From Panacagrimonas sp041603235 (lineage in GTDB: Bacteria; Pseudomonadota; Gammaproteobacteria; Nevskiales; Nevskiaceae): a stretch of 64,000 bases of DNA. The notes under the pieces were generated by a model. The model did not search any database. It saw nothing but the letters and a program-made list of their open reading frames with translations, and had not been told where the DNA came from. The stretch is taken from the NCBI GenBank assembly GCA_041603235.1, contig JBFIES010000001.1, forward strand, positions 744,001 to 808,000, in the 5' to 3' direction. A program made the translations under genes and the position numbers. Below are positions 44,613 through 53,915 of the stretch, one piece after another. How positions within the stretch are numbered: position 1 is the first letter of the stretch; each line of letters begins with the position of its first letter.

Positions 44613-46187
44613 ATGAAATCCAAACCCGTCGTGCAGGCACCTGCCCAACTCAATTTCGCTGCTCACCTGCTCGCGCTCAATGCCGACCGCGGGGAGAAAC
44701 TCGCTTACATCGATGACGCAGGCTCGCTCAGCTATGCAGATCTTGCCCTGCACGTGCGTCGTTTTGCGGCCAGATTGAACGATCAGGGTATCCGCCGCGA
44801 AGAACGGGTTCTGCTGTGTGCACATGACACCACTGACTGGCCCATCGCATTTCTTGGCTGCCTGTATGCAGGCGTAGTGCCGGTCGCGGTCAACACCCTG
44901 CTCAGCGCAGATGACTATGCCTACATGATTGAGCACTGCAACGCGCGCGGCGTGATCGTCTCCGACGCGCTGCTGAGCACCCTGCAAACCGCCATCGGCC
45001 AGTCCAGCACCAAGCCTGCGCTGATCATTGTCTCGCGTGCATCTGAAGCATTCGCCGGGGGCGGCCTGCGACTTGAACAATTGCTGGCAGAAGGCAGCGA
45101 GCTGGAAAAACCGGCAGACACCCGCCGCGATGACATCGCCTTCTGGCTGTACTCCTCAGGCTCCACCGGCCGGCCCAAGGGCACCGTACACACACACGGA
45201 AACCTGTTTGCCACACAGGCCACCTACGGCACTCACGCACTCGGGCTGACAGAAGAAGACGTCACGTTTTCTGCGGCAAAACTGTTCTTTGCCTACGGCT
45301 TGGGCAATGCCCTGACCTTTCCCCTCAGCGCCGGCGCCACGGTTTGCCTGATGGCAGAGCGCCCCACGCCGGAAGCCGTTTTCAAACGCCTGAGCGAACA
45401 CAAGGCGAGCGTCTTCTTTGGCGTTCCTACCCTCTACGCAGGCATGCTCGCTGGCCCGATGCCGGACCGCGATGCACTTTCTCTACGCGTCTGTGCCTCA
45501 GCCGGAGAAGCCCTGCCCAAGGAAATTGGCGAACGTTTTGAAGCTCACTTTGGTGTGCCGATTCTCGACGGTATCGGCTCGACAGAAATGCTGCATATTT
45601 TCCTCTCCAATCGCGAAGGCGAACTTCGCTACGGCACCAGCGGCAAGCCTGTGCCGGGCTATGAACTGCAGTTGCTTCATGAGGACGGCACGCCGGTGGA
45701 CGACGACACCGTAGGCGATCTCTATGTCAAAGGAGACAGCAGCGCACTCATGTACTGGGGCAACCGGGACAAATCCCGCAGCACCTTTCTCGGCGCCTGG
45801 ACGCGCACCGGCGACAAGTATGTTCGTGACAGCGAAGGCTGGTACACCTACTCCGGCCGCTCTGATGACATGCTCAAGGTCAGCGGCCAATACGTCTCCC
45901 CCTTCGAAGTTGAAAGCTGCCTGATGCAGCACGAGAGTGTGTTTGAAGCCGCCATGATCGGCATCCACGATGACAATGGGCTGGTCAAATCCAAGGCATT
46001 TGTCGTCCTCAAGCCGGGGGTCGAAGCTAGCGACGCACTGGCGGTGGAGATCAAGAAGTTTGTGAAGGATCGCCTTGCCCCGCACAAGTATCCGCGACGC
46101 ATCGACTTCATTGCCGAACTCCCCAAGACGCCGACCGGAAAAATCCAGCGCTTCAAGCTGCGTCAGCTTGAAACCGACGGCAAATGA
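44613..46187 (+). CDS. bclA: Benzoate-CoA ligase
   Basis: The ligase activates benzoate with ATP and CoA and is the entry step to the box pathway. The 524-residue product has the AMP-binding P-loop SSGSTGRPKG (181-190) and the benzoate-ligase signature KLFFAYGLGN (223-232). It also has the hinge YSGRSDDMLKVSGQYV and the catalytic Lys in TPTGKIQRFK. The start ATG 44613 is 108 bases after boxD; the alpha/beta hydrolase gene overlaps its end by ATGA. Benzoate itself is the likely substrate; substituted benzoates are not excluded. Confidence 0.93.
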   Translation: MKSKPVVQAPAQLNFAAHLLALNADRGEKLAYIDDAGSLSYADLALHVRRFAARLNDQGIRREERVLLCAHDTTDWPIAFLGCLYAGVVPVAVNTLLSADDYAYMIEHCNARGVIVSDALLSTLQTAIGQSSTKPALIIVSRASEAFAGGGLRLEQLLAEGSELEKPADTRRDDIAFWLYSSGSTGRPKGTVHTHGNLFATQATYGTHALGLTEEDVTFSAAKLFFAYGLGNALTFPLSAGATVCLMAERPTPEAVFKRLSEHKASVFFGVPTLYAGMLAGPMPDRDALSLRVCASAGEALPKEIGERFEAHFGVPILDGIGSTEMLHIFLSNREGELRYGTSGKPVPGYELQLLHEDGTPVDDDTVGDLYVKGDSSALMYWGNRDKSRSTFLGAWTRTGDKYVRDSEGWYTYSGRSDDMLKVSGQYVSPFEVESCLMQHESVFEAAMIGIHDDNGLVKSKAFVVLKPGVEASDALAVEIKKFVKDRLAPHKYPRRIDFIAELPKTPTGKIQRFKLRQLETDGK

Positions 46188-46984
46188 GCGCTGATACCTC
46201 AACCATCACGCTGAGCTGGAACGCACGCAGCGTCGATATCGAGTATCAAACCCTGTTTCCGGAACGCCGCGAGGCGCCGCTGCTGGTTTTTCTGCACGAA
46301 GGCCTGGGGTCTGTCTCGATGTGGCGCGACTACCCACAACGCCTGTGCGAAGCCGGCGGTTTTCGCGGCCTTGTCTATTCACGCCCCGGCTACGGCCATT
46401 CCACGCCGCGCCCGCTTTCGGAGCCACTTGCGCCCGACTTCATGCATGCGCAGGCCCATCAGGTGCTGCCCGCTCTTCTGGAGGCACTGGGTATAGATGC
46501 ACGCAAGGACAGGCCCTGGTTGTTCGGGCACAGTGACGGCGGCTCCATTGCGCTGCTCTACGCTGCGCAATTTCCGGATGCCATTGCCGGGCTGGTGGTC
46601 GCTGCGCCGCATCTGTTTGTTGAAGACCTCAGCGTGCAAAGCATTGCAAAGGCCAAAACGGCATTCGAGACGACGGCCCTGCGCGACAAGCTGGCGCGGC
46701 ATCATCAGGATGTGGATAGCGCCTTCAGGGGCTGGAACGACGTTTGGCTGTCGCCTGAGTTCCGTGACTGGAACATCGAGAACGAAGTACAGAAGATCCG
46801 CTGCCCGGTGCTGGCGGTGCAGGGCCATGATGATGAATACGGCACCATGGCGCAGATCGACACCATAGCTAGCCTCACACCGCGAACCCAACTGCTGAAA
46901 CTGGATCACTGTGGTCATTCGCCGCACCGGGATCAGCCCGATGCGCTCAATCAGGCGGTTTGCGATTTCATCAACCCGCCCTGA
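46184..46984 (+). CDS. Alpha/beta hydrolase in the box operon
   Basis: The 266-residue product has the alpha/beta hydrolase fold: oxyanion-loop LVFLHEGLGSVSMWRD near 32-47 and nucleophile elbow FGHSDGGSIA near 107-117, with Ser as nucleophile. The catalytic Asp is in VLAVQGHDDEYG and the His in LKLDHCGHSPHRDQP. It is fused translationally to bclA (4-base overlap), so it should act on benzoate or a pathway intermediate, for example as a thioesterase or an ester hydrolase that supplies benzoate. The substrate cannot be read from the sequence. Confidence 0.82.
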   Translation: MSADTSTITLSWNARSVDIEYQTLFPERREAPLLVFLHEGLGSVSMWRDYPQRLCEAGGFRGLVYSRPGYGHSTPRPLSEPLAPDFMHAQAHQVLPALLEALGIDARKDRPWLFGHSDGGSIALLYAAQFPDAIAGLVVAAPHLFVEDLSVQSIAKAKTAFETTALRDKLARHHQDVDSAFRGWNDVWLSPEFRDWNIENEVQKIRCPVLAVQGHDDEYGTMAQIDTIASLTPRTQLLKLDHCGHSPHRDQPDALNQAVCDFINPP

Positions 46985-47005
46985 GGCGGCGGCCCCGGCG
47001 CTGGA

Positions 47006-48178
47006 TTAGCGATAGATGCGAATCAGTGCGCCTTCTTCCGTGACCACATACAAATCTCCTGCTGGGCTGATGCGAACCGAACGCACTCGCTGATCCAGAT
47101 CTTCTAGCAACCGCGTCTCCGCAACAAACTGCCCGCCCCTGAGTTGCACCCGGTTCAGGTGCTGCCCGCGCAGGGCACCGACAAAAACACTGTCTTTCCA
47201 CTCCGGAAAGCCGGCTTCCCTGTAATAGGCGATGCCGGATGTAGCGATACTGGGCACATAGTAATGAACGGGTTGTTCCATGCCCGGCTTCGACGCGCCC
47301 TCGCCAATACTGCCGCCCACGTACTCCTTGCCGTAGGTGATCACCGGCCAGCCAAAATTGAGCCCCGGACGAAGGTGATTGATTTCATCACCGCCGCGCG
47401 GACCGTGTTCGGCTTCCCAGATGCGGCCGGTGCTCGCATCAAGGGCCAGCCCCTGCGGATTGCGATGCCCGTAGGAGAATATCTCTGGCAGCGCATTCTG
47501 CTGGCCGATAAAGGGGTTGTCCGGCGGCACGCTGCCATCATCAAACAGTCGCAGAATCTTGCCGTTGTGTGCATCCAGCTGCTGCGCCTTGTGACGATCG
47601 CCGCGATCACCGACGCTGACAAACAGGTGTCCGTCTGGACCAAACAGCAGTGCGCCGCCAAAGTGATGTGATGCGCTTGCTTCTGCCCGCGCAGAAAAAA
47701 TGACTTTGGTCTGAGTGAGCGCATCGCCCGCAAGCTTTGCCCGCATTACCCGGGTGGTATACAGGCCATTTTCCAGCCGCGCGGCGTAGCTCAGATAGAT
47801 CAGCGCATTGGAATCAAACGATGGATGCGCCACCACGGCCAGCAGGCCGCCCTGCCCGCGGTTGGCCACCTCCGGCAGGCCGCTGAGTTCACGCTTGCTG
47901 CCGCTCTCAAGATTGACCCGCCACAGGCGGCCCGGCTTTTCCGTAATCAGCGCATCTGCCGCACTCAGAAAGGCGACGTCCCAGGCCGAATCGAAGCCGG
48001 AGACCACCGTCTCACGCTTGTAAGACACCGGCTCAGTGGAATGCTCAGCGTGCGGATCAAACGCAAACGCATCGGCCACGAAGAAGTGCCGACGCTGCTC
48101 CGCCCAGGGTTGCAGAAACCAAAGGGCGAATCCGCCCACAAACAGCAAGGCGGCAACAAGAACGGGGCTGGCTCGCAT
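47006..48178 (-). CDS. PQQ-dependent aldose sugar dehydrogenase-like protein
   Basis: The 390-residue product has an N-terminal membrane anchor or signal (VLVAALLFVGGFALWFL) and a six-bladed beta-propeller body. SWDVAFLSAADALITEKPGRLW, RGQGGLLAVVAHPSF and GHRNPQGLALDASTG are typical of the GSDH (YliI/Asd) family. WEAEHGPRGGDEINHLRPG, with PQQ/calcium ligands, also fits. It oxidises aldoses in the periplasm. ATG at 48178 has AAAGGA upstream and is preferred to 48214. It converges on the alpha/beta hydrolase gene. Confidence 0.85.
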   Translation of the reverse strand: MRASPVLVAALLFVGGFALWFLQPWAEQRRHFFVADAFAFDPHAEHSTEPVSYKRETVVSGFDSAWDVAFLSAADALITEKPGRLWRVNLESGSKRELSGLPEVANRGQGGLLAVVAHPSFDSNALIYLSYAARLENGLYTTRVMRAKLAGDALTQTKVIFSARAEASASHHFGGALLFGPDGHLFVSVGDRGDRHKAQQLDAHNGKILRLFDDGSVPPDNPFIGQQNALPEIFSYGHRNPQGLALDASTGRIWEAEHGPRGGDEINHLRPGLNFGWPVITYGKEYVGGSIGEGASKPGMEQPVHYYVPSIATSGIAYYREAGFPEWKDSVFVGALRGQHLNRVQLRGGQFVAETRLLEDLDQRVRSVRISPAGDLYVVTEEGALIRIYR

Positions 48179-48314
48179 GACACGGGGTCCTTTAGACAAA
48201 GGCTGAGGCCCCATTATTGGCCATAGACGATGAACGCGACCAAAGCCGCGTCATCTCAACCGCCCTCTTTCACCGCCTTTCGCGAACCGCCGTGTTACGG
48301 CAGAGGCCCGTGAA

Positions 48315-49742
48315 TCAGGCCTTGGGCGCCCTGCCGTAGACGTCTTCGAAGCGCACGATGTCGTCCTCACCCAGATAGGCACCGGACTGCACTTCAATCA
48401 TCTCCAGCGCCACTTTCCCGGGGTTCTCGACCCGGTGGGTAGAGCCAATGGGAATGTAGGTGGATTGATCTTCGGTGAGCAGGAAGGTCTTGTCTTCGCA
48501 GGTGACCTTGGCGGTGCCCTTGACGATGATCCAGTGCTCGGCGCGATGGTGGTGCATCTGCAAGGACAGGATATGACCCGGCTTGACCAGAATGCGCTTG
48601 ACCTGGAAGCGCTCCGCACCGGCAATGGACTCGTAGTAACCCCATGGGCGATACACGCGCGGCAGGCTGTCCGCCTCGGTGCGCTTCTCGGCCTTGATCC
48701 GTTTGACCAGCTTGCCTACGTCCTGCACGCGGTCCTTGCGCGCCACCAGAATGGCGTCTTCGCTTTCCACGACCACATGATCTTCCACACCGATCAGGGT
48801 GACCAGACGCTTGCCGGCCTGCACCAGATTGTTGCGGGAGTCTTCGGTCATCACATTGCCGCGCACATGATTGCCGTCGGCGTCTCCGGGCTGCTTGGAC
48901 AGGAAAGTCCAGGAGCCCACGTCATCCCAGCCTGCATCCAGCGGCACCATCGCGATATTGCTGCTCTTTTCCATCACCGCGTAGTCGATGGAGATATTCC
49001 GGCACTTGCGGAACTCATCTGCATCCAGCCGCAGGAAGTCGATATCGCGCTGCGCTGACTTCACCGATCCTGCAGCCGCGTCATGCATTTCAGGCTCCAG
49101 CCGCTTCAACTCCGCCAGGAAAGTAGCGGCCGAGAACAGGAACATGCCGCCGTTCCAGAAAAAGCCACCGTCTTTCAGGTATTGCTCTGCGCGCTCGCGC
49201 TCCGGTTTCTCGAAGAATCCAGACACCTCAAAACAACCCTCGACACCGGACAGCGACTTACCGGCCTGCAGATAACCAAAACCCGTTTCCGGCGCAGTAG
49301 GTTTGATGCCAAAAGTCACCAGACGACCCGCACGCGCGGCCTCAGCTGCCTTGACGGCACTGGCCACAAAAGCCTCGGTGTCCGAGATGGTCTGATCGGC
49401 GGCCATCAACAAGATCAGCGCGTCAGGTCCGTGCTGCTCGGTTACAAAATGCGCAGCCGCTGCTGCCGCTGGAGCGGTGTTTCGCCCCTCCGGTTCCAGC
49501 AGAATATTGGGTCGCTCAATGCCCATCTGCTGCAGCTGCTCCGCAATAAGGAAGCGATGCCGCTCATTACCCAGAATCACCGGCTCCGTAGCGCCCGGAA
49601 TCTTGCCTGCACGCTCTACTGTGGCCTGCAGCAGACTGCGATCCTCGAGCAGGCTGAGAAACTGCTTCGGGTACGACTCCCGGGAAAGCGGCCAGAGACG
49701 GGTGCCGGAACCACCGGCCATGAGGATGGGGACAAGAGTCAT
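48315..49742 (-). CDS. manC: Mannose-1-phosphate guanylyltransferase / mannose-6-phosphate isomerase
   Basis: ManC (also AlgA/CpsB) makes GDP-mannose for polysaccharides. The 475-residue product has the nucleotidyltransferase motif MAGGSGTRLWPLSR (8-21) with catalytic region LLMAADQTI, a left-handed beta-helix middle part, and a C-terminal cupin (about 350-475). The cupin contains VLYPWGYYES-type RPWGYYESI and SLQMHHHRAEHWIIVKG, the type II PMI half. The length is that of the bifunctional enzyme. It is alone on the minus strand, divergent from the glycosyltransferase cluster. Confidence 0.94.
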   Translation of the reverse strand: MTLVPILMAGGSGTRLWPLSRESYPKQFLSLLEDRSLLQATVERAGKIPGATEPVILGNERHRFLIAEQLQQMGIERPNILLEPEGRNTAPAAAAAAHFVTEQHGPDALILLMAADQTISDTEAFVASAVKAAEAARAGRLVTFGIKPTAPETGFGYLQAGKSLSGVEGCFEVSGFFEKPERERAEQYLKDGGFFWNGGMFLFSAATFLAELKRLEPEMHDAAAGSVKSAQRDIDFLRLDADEFRKCRNISIDYAVMEKSSNIAMVPLDAGWDDVGSWTFLSKQPGDADGNHVRGNVMTEDSRNNLVQAGKRLVTLIGVEDHVVVESEDAILVARKDRVQDVGKLVKRIKAEKRTEADSLPRVYRPWGYYESIAGAERFQVKRILVKPGHILSLQMHHHRAEHWIIVKGTAKVTCEDKTFLLTEDQSTYIPIGSTHRVENPGKVALEMIEVQSGAYLGEDDIVRFEDVYGRAPKA

Positions 49743-50030
49743 CAGAACAGGGTCGCGAACAAATTAGGGCGCAAAGTCTGTTGGACCGGGCAGTGATTGG
49801 CAATACGCCGAGTGCTCCAATAGGGCAGTCCCACTATTGATCGGCGCGAATTTGGAAGCGTGTTCTGGCTTGAATGGCTTCAATACTGACCAGGACTCCC
49901 AATTCGGACAGGGCATGACAATAAAGTTATATTGAAATTGGCCACGAGCACACGAGAAAGCTCATCAAGTCCGCAAGAATTGCTGATTTGCGAACCGCCC
50001 TTCGATAACAACACCCTGACCCACGAGTCC

Positions 50031-51770
50031 ATGGAAGACAGCAATATCAAGGCAGCGTCAGCCCACTCAACCACGACTGCCGAGCGGGTACTCAACGGAG
50101 GGCTCCTGTTAGCCATCCTTGCCCTGCTGGCAACCAAGCTTCAGTTGTTGTCGACCCTGAACATCAACTGGGATGAGTTCCTTTTTGCCTCGAAAATCTA
50201 CGCATTCGAGCGTGGCGAGCTGACCTCTCAGTTACAAAGTTTCCACGTACATCTGTTTGGGTGGATCAGGGCGGCCGGCAACAATGGCGTTGACCAGATC
50301 ATTGCCGCACGCGAATTCATGTTCGGCCTGCGCTTGCTCACCTGCGCGTGCATCTTCCTGATCGGCAGGCGGCTCTTTGGCACCACTGGCGCTCTTGTTG
50401 CGGTGGCCGCTTCCATGGCTTTTTCCTACGTGATCATGCACGGCGAATCGTTCCGCGCCGATCCACTGATCACCAGCTGTTTCATGGTTGCAGCGAGCCT
50501 GCTGATCCTGTTTCCAGCCAGATTGCTGGCAACAGTCACAGCAGGTGTGCTTATGGCGGTTGCCGCCATGATCTCCATCAAGGCCGCCATCTACGGCCCC
50601 AGCATTGCCATACTGCTACTGATCAACTGGCGCACGGCAGAGGAATCACGCGGGGCGGTCCTTCGCGCCAGCATTGGCTTCTGTGTGGCGTCCGGCATCG
50701 CTTTGCTTGGCTTGTATCTGGCGCACCAGGCATCGCTGGGGACTGCTCCGGCTTATGAGCTCACCGACAAACTGTCTGATACGGGCACCCGCATGTGGGC
50801 CCCACCACCATCGGGCACATTCACGCTGACCTATAACTGGGACCGGACCTGGTGGATGCTGACCGCCCTGGGCGGCCTGGCAGCCATCGGCGTCATGCTC
50901 AAAGCTCCGCATAGAAGGACTGGCCTGATTGTCCTGGCCATGATGCTGCCGCTGGCAACACTGAGCTTCTATCGGAACAGCTTTCCTTATTACTACATCT
51001 GCCTGATTCCACCAGCCAGCCTGGCGATTGGCCTACTCGCCTCATTGGCACCCCGCGTCCTGCCCAACCGGCCGGCGCTCGCAGCCATTATTGTTGGCTT
51101 GGCCGTGCTACTAGCCGGCACCCGTACCGTGCGACTGATTGGCCTGAACAACGACGATACCGTGACGCCGCAGCGCAGGGTGCTGGCGGCGGTCAAGCGC
51201 CTGTTTCCTGAGCCCGTGCCCTACATTGATAGATGCTCGATGGTGGTGGACTACCCCAAGCTGGGCATCTTCATGAGCACGCTGGTCAGCGGGGTTTACC
51301 GCGAACGAGGGGAGCCGGTGATGCAATCTCTGGTGGAATCACGCCAGCCACCCTTCATTCTTGAAAATTCACCCGGCCTGAATCTGAGCCTGAGCGTGGA
51401 GCAGATTGCGGCCTCGCCATATCGGCTGCTACCGGAAGACCATTTGTATCTGCAGAAGCACTACCTGCGTTATTGGGGCCCCATCCATCTTGCCGGCAGG
51501 CAGTTTGAATCAACCGATGGACAGACTCACAGCTTCGAGCTGCCCGTTGCAGGTCCATACTCTGTCATCGCTGAGAACGCGATTGCCATTGACGGGCAAA
51601 CGCTCGAGCCTGGCGCTGTGATTGATCTGGAAGCGGGTCAGCACACGCTGCAAGGCCCTGCCGGAGGGAATCGCGTAATCTTGCGCTACGGTCGCGCCCT
51701 GCCCCAACCGGAAGGGCCACCGTTACCGCGCGGCATGTTTACCGGACTGGGCTTTCGCAACTTCCCCTAA
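50031..51770 (+). CDS. Integral membrane glycosyltransferase of the ArnT/PMT (GT39/GT83-like) type
   Basis: The 579-residue product has a first luminal/periplasmic loop after helix 1 with NINWDEFLFASKIYAFERGEL, the D-E-x acceptor motif of C-type glycosyltransferases. About ten membrane helices run to residue 370 and a soluble C-terminal domain follows. Such enzymes transfer a sugar from a polyprenyl phosphate donor. The ATG at 50031 is preferred, since the upstream TTG at 49932 gives a Ser-rich leader without motif. The dolichyl-phosphate-sugar synthase-like gene follows 12 bases later and may supply its donor. Confidence 0.75.
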   Translation: MEDSNIKAASAHSTTTAERVLNGGLLLAILALLATKLQLLSTLNINWDEFLFASKIYAFERGELTSQLQSFHVHLFGWIRAAGNNGVDQIIAAREFMFGLRLLTCACIFLIGRRLFGTTGALVAVAASMAFSYVIMHGESFRADPLITSCFMVAASLLILFPARLLATVTAGVLMAVAAMISIKAAIYGPSIAILLLINWRTAEESRGAVLRASIGFCVASGIALLGLYLAHQASLGTAPAYELTDKLSDTGTRMWAPPPSGTFTLTYNWDRTWWMLTALGGLAAIGVMLKAPHRRTGLIVLAMMLPLATLSFYRNSFPYYYICLIPPASLAIGLLASLAPRVLPNRPALAAIIVGLAVLLAGTRTVRLIGLNNDDTVTPQRRVLAAVKRLFPEPVPYIDRCSMVVDYPKLGIFMSTLVSGVYRERGEPVMQSLVESRQPPFILENSPGLNLSLSVEQIAASPYRLLPEDHLYLQKHYLRYWGPIHLAGRQFESTDGQTHSFELPVAGPYSVIAENAIAIDGQTLEPGAVIDLEAGQHTLQGPAGGNRVILRYGRALPQPEGPPLPRGMFTGLGFRNFP

Positions 51771-51782
51771 TCAGTTTTCATC

Positions 51783-52724
51783 ATGAAATTGATCATCCAG
51801 ATTCCCTGCTTCAACGAGGCAGAGACCTTGCCGGGAACGCTGGCTGATCTGCCGCGGACAATAGACGGCATTGATGTGATCGAGACGCTGATCATTGATG
51901 ACGGCAGCTCTGATCGCACCATTGAGGTGGCCCGCGAGTTGGGAGTGGATCACATCATTCGCAACAAGCGGAATATGGGCCTTGCCCGCACGTTCCAACG
52001 TGGCCTCGATGCGTCCATGAAGGCCGGTGCGGACATCATCGTCAATACCGATGGAGACAACCAGTACGCCGGAAGCGACATCAAGAAACTGGTTGCGCCT
52101 ATTCTGGCCGGGAAGGCCGACATCGTTATTGGCGACCGTCGACCCGCAGACAACCCTGAATTCTCAGCGCTCAAGCGCAAGCTGCAGAAAATTGGCAGTG
52201 GCGTTGTCACATCAATGGCTGGCGTGCAGGTACCGGATTCCGTGAGCGGCTTTCGCGCCATCTCACGCGAAGCAGCCGGGCAACTCAATATTGTCTCCGG
52301 CTTCAGCTACACCACAGAGATGGTCATACAGGCTGGCAAACGCGGCATTGCCATGACTTCGGTACCGGTGAGCACCAATCCGCAAACGCGGGAATCTCGC
52401 CTGTTCAAGAGCATGCCTGGCTTCATCGGACGCTCTGCTGCAACCATGGTGCGCACCTATGCGATGTACAAGCCGCTAAGGGTTTTCTTCTTCGCCGGCT
52501 TGTTTCTTTCTCTTCTCGGCGCATGGCCCCTGATGAGATTTCTCTGGTTCTTTGCACAGGGCACCGGTGCCGGACACGTTCAATCGTTGGTGATCGGCAG
52601 TGCACTGCTTACCATCGGTGCAATCTGTTTCATGATCGCCCTGATTGCGGATTTGACAGCAGTCAATAGACAGCTTCTTGAACGGATATTGGTGAAATTA
52701 CAGCAAGATGAGAATCGGGAATAA
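51783..52724 (+). CDS. Family 2 glycosyltransferase, polyprenyl-phosphate sugar synthase type
   Basis: The 313-residue product has the DPM1-like GT2 domain: KLIIQIPCFNEAETLPGTL, LIIDDGSSDRTIEVA, and NMGLARTFQRGLDASMKAGADI. The metal/acceptor motif NTDGDNQY near 88-95 and SGFRAISREAA follow. Two C-terminal membrane helices (about 228-285) anchor it. It should make polyprenyl-phosphate-linked hexose for the membrane glycosyltransferase encoded just before it. The pair resembles ArnC/ArnT or GtrB/Gtr modules. It is convergent with the flippase-like gene. Confidence 0.85.
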   Translation: MKLIIQIPCFNEAETLPGTLADLPRTIDGIDVIETLIIDDGSSDRTIEVARELGVDHIIRNKRNMGLARTFQRGLDASMKAGADIIVNTDGDNQYAGSDIKKLVAPILAGKADIVIGDRRPADNPEFSALKRKLQKIGSGVVTSMAGVQVPDSVSGFRAISREAAGQLNIVSGFSYTTEMVIQAGKRGIAMTSVPVSTNPQTRESRLFKSMPGFIGRSAATMVRTYAMYKPLRVFFFAGLFLSLLGAWPLMRFLWFFAQGTGAGHVQSLVIGSALLTIGAICFMIALIADLTAVNRQLLERILVKLQQDENRE

Positions 52725-52773
52725 AGTATTTAGCCGAACGCGACTCGCAATCCCAGTCAAATCAAACTCAAAA

Positions 52774-53748
52774 CTATTTAATAGTTCTTTCGGATTTACT
52801 CGAAGCTAAGCCGATCCTCTTCCATACGTACCAAGTTGACGGCAAACCTAGCGCCAGAGTTACCAAAATCAACACGATTCTATCTAGTGCAATTGCGAGC
52901 ATTCCGAAGGCGAGATCATTCCCCATCGCCGCCGATAGAAGACCAATTATCCATTCCCGCAAGCCCATATTTCCGGGAGTAATTGCAATTATCGAGAGAA
53001 CAGTTGCCGCGGGAGCAAGCAACAGCAATGTTGACAGGTCAACGCGCTCGCCAGCCGCATCAAATGCCAACCATAATCTTCCGCCCAATACCGAAAACTG
53101 TAGCGCAATCAATACGAATATTGCCAAAGACAATATCGGGTGACTTGCCAAAGATCCAAAGCCACGCATAAAAATTTCAAAGATCTTTCCCAGACGAGAT
53201 ACTCCAAACGAAACGTCTAATCTTGAGCACAGGTACCCCGCGACCATCAGCCCGCTCATTCCAAGATAAATTAACCAAAGCCACGGACTGCTTACGCCCT
53301 CCGCCAAGCCCAGCCCCAACAATCCAAAGGCGCCTGCAGCGAGGCAAAGCAACACATTGCGAATTGCGATGATGCCCGCCAGTCTGCTGAATTCGATCTT
53401 ATGAAGTCTTCTTAGATAGACAAATCTAATCGCTGTTCCTGCGCGCAATGGCAAATAGTTGAGCAAAGTAATCGAATTTTGCAGGATCCATATCTCAAGA
53501 TTTCCTACAGTGAACTTTGCAGCACCAAACGCAAGACTCATCTGCATAGCATTTAGTGCAGCAGCCAATACGACACAAATAACTATTCCCCAGACGTGCA
53601 TTGGTCGCTCGAGAAGAATACTCACGTCCAGAAGTGGCGCTTCAGTACGCAAATACATGACAAAGCTTCCTACTAAAACGACAAGCAATATCATGGATGC
53701 CAATGTCTTCAGACGCTTATCCCGCGCTGCCAGATGCTGCCGACTCAT
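52774..53748 (-). CDS. Lysylphosphatidylglycerol synthase TM-region / UPF0104 family membrane protein
   Basis: The 324-residue product has about eight to nine membrane helices. The GNMGLREWIIGLL segment near 255-270 is a family signature (Pro-Gly-Asn-x-G-x-x-E in the flippase-like branch). Such proteins occur as lipid-linked glycan flippase-like factors in polysaccharide loci. It belongs to the AT-richer block (52.7-58.9 kb) and is the last gene of the leftward polysaccharide operon. No soluble aminoacyl domain is present, so it is not MprF. Confidence 0.75.
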   Translation of the reverse strand: MSRQHLAARDKRLKTLASMILLVVLVGSFVMYLRTEAPLLDVSILLERPMHVWGIVICVVLAAALNAMQMSLAFGAAKFTVGNLEIWILQNSITLLNYLPLRAGTAIRFVYLRRLHKIEFSRLAGIIAIRNVLLCLAAGAFGLLGLGLAEGVSSPWLWLIYLGMSGLMVAGYLCSRLDVSFGVSRLGKIFEIFMRGFGSLASHPILSLAIFVLIALQFSVLGGRLWLAFDAAGERVDLSTLLLLAPAATVLSIIAITPGNMGLREWIIGLLSAAMGNDLAFGMLAIALDRIVLILVTLALGLPSTWYVWKRIGLASSKSERTIK

Positions 53749-53915
53749 CGCGCAGGCCGTCTGGCCACAAACACTAATCCTTCCACTGGCTACCCCTCAT
53801 TTCTTGCTGAAGATATAAGCTCGCAACAACGTCCACCCTACTCAGGGCGGAGAAGTCACGACCATGCCAGACTATTGATGCACGCCCCCGCTCAAATTGC
53901 GCCTGCAATGGCGAA

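Noticed and set aside
53749..53915. Possible small gene between the flippase-like and amidotransferase-like genes
   Set aside because: The short frames lack a ribosome-binding site and protein motifs; the stretch is an ordinary AT-rich spacer.
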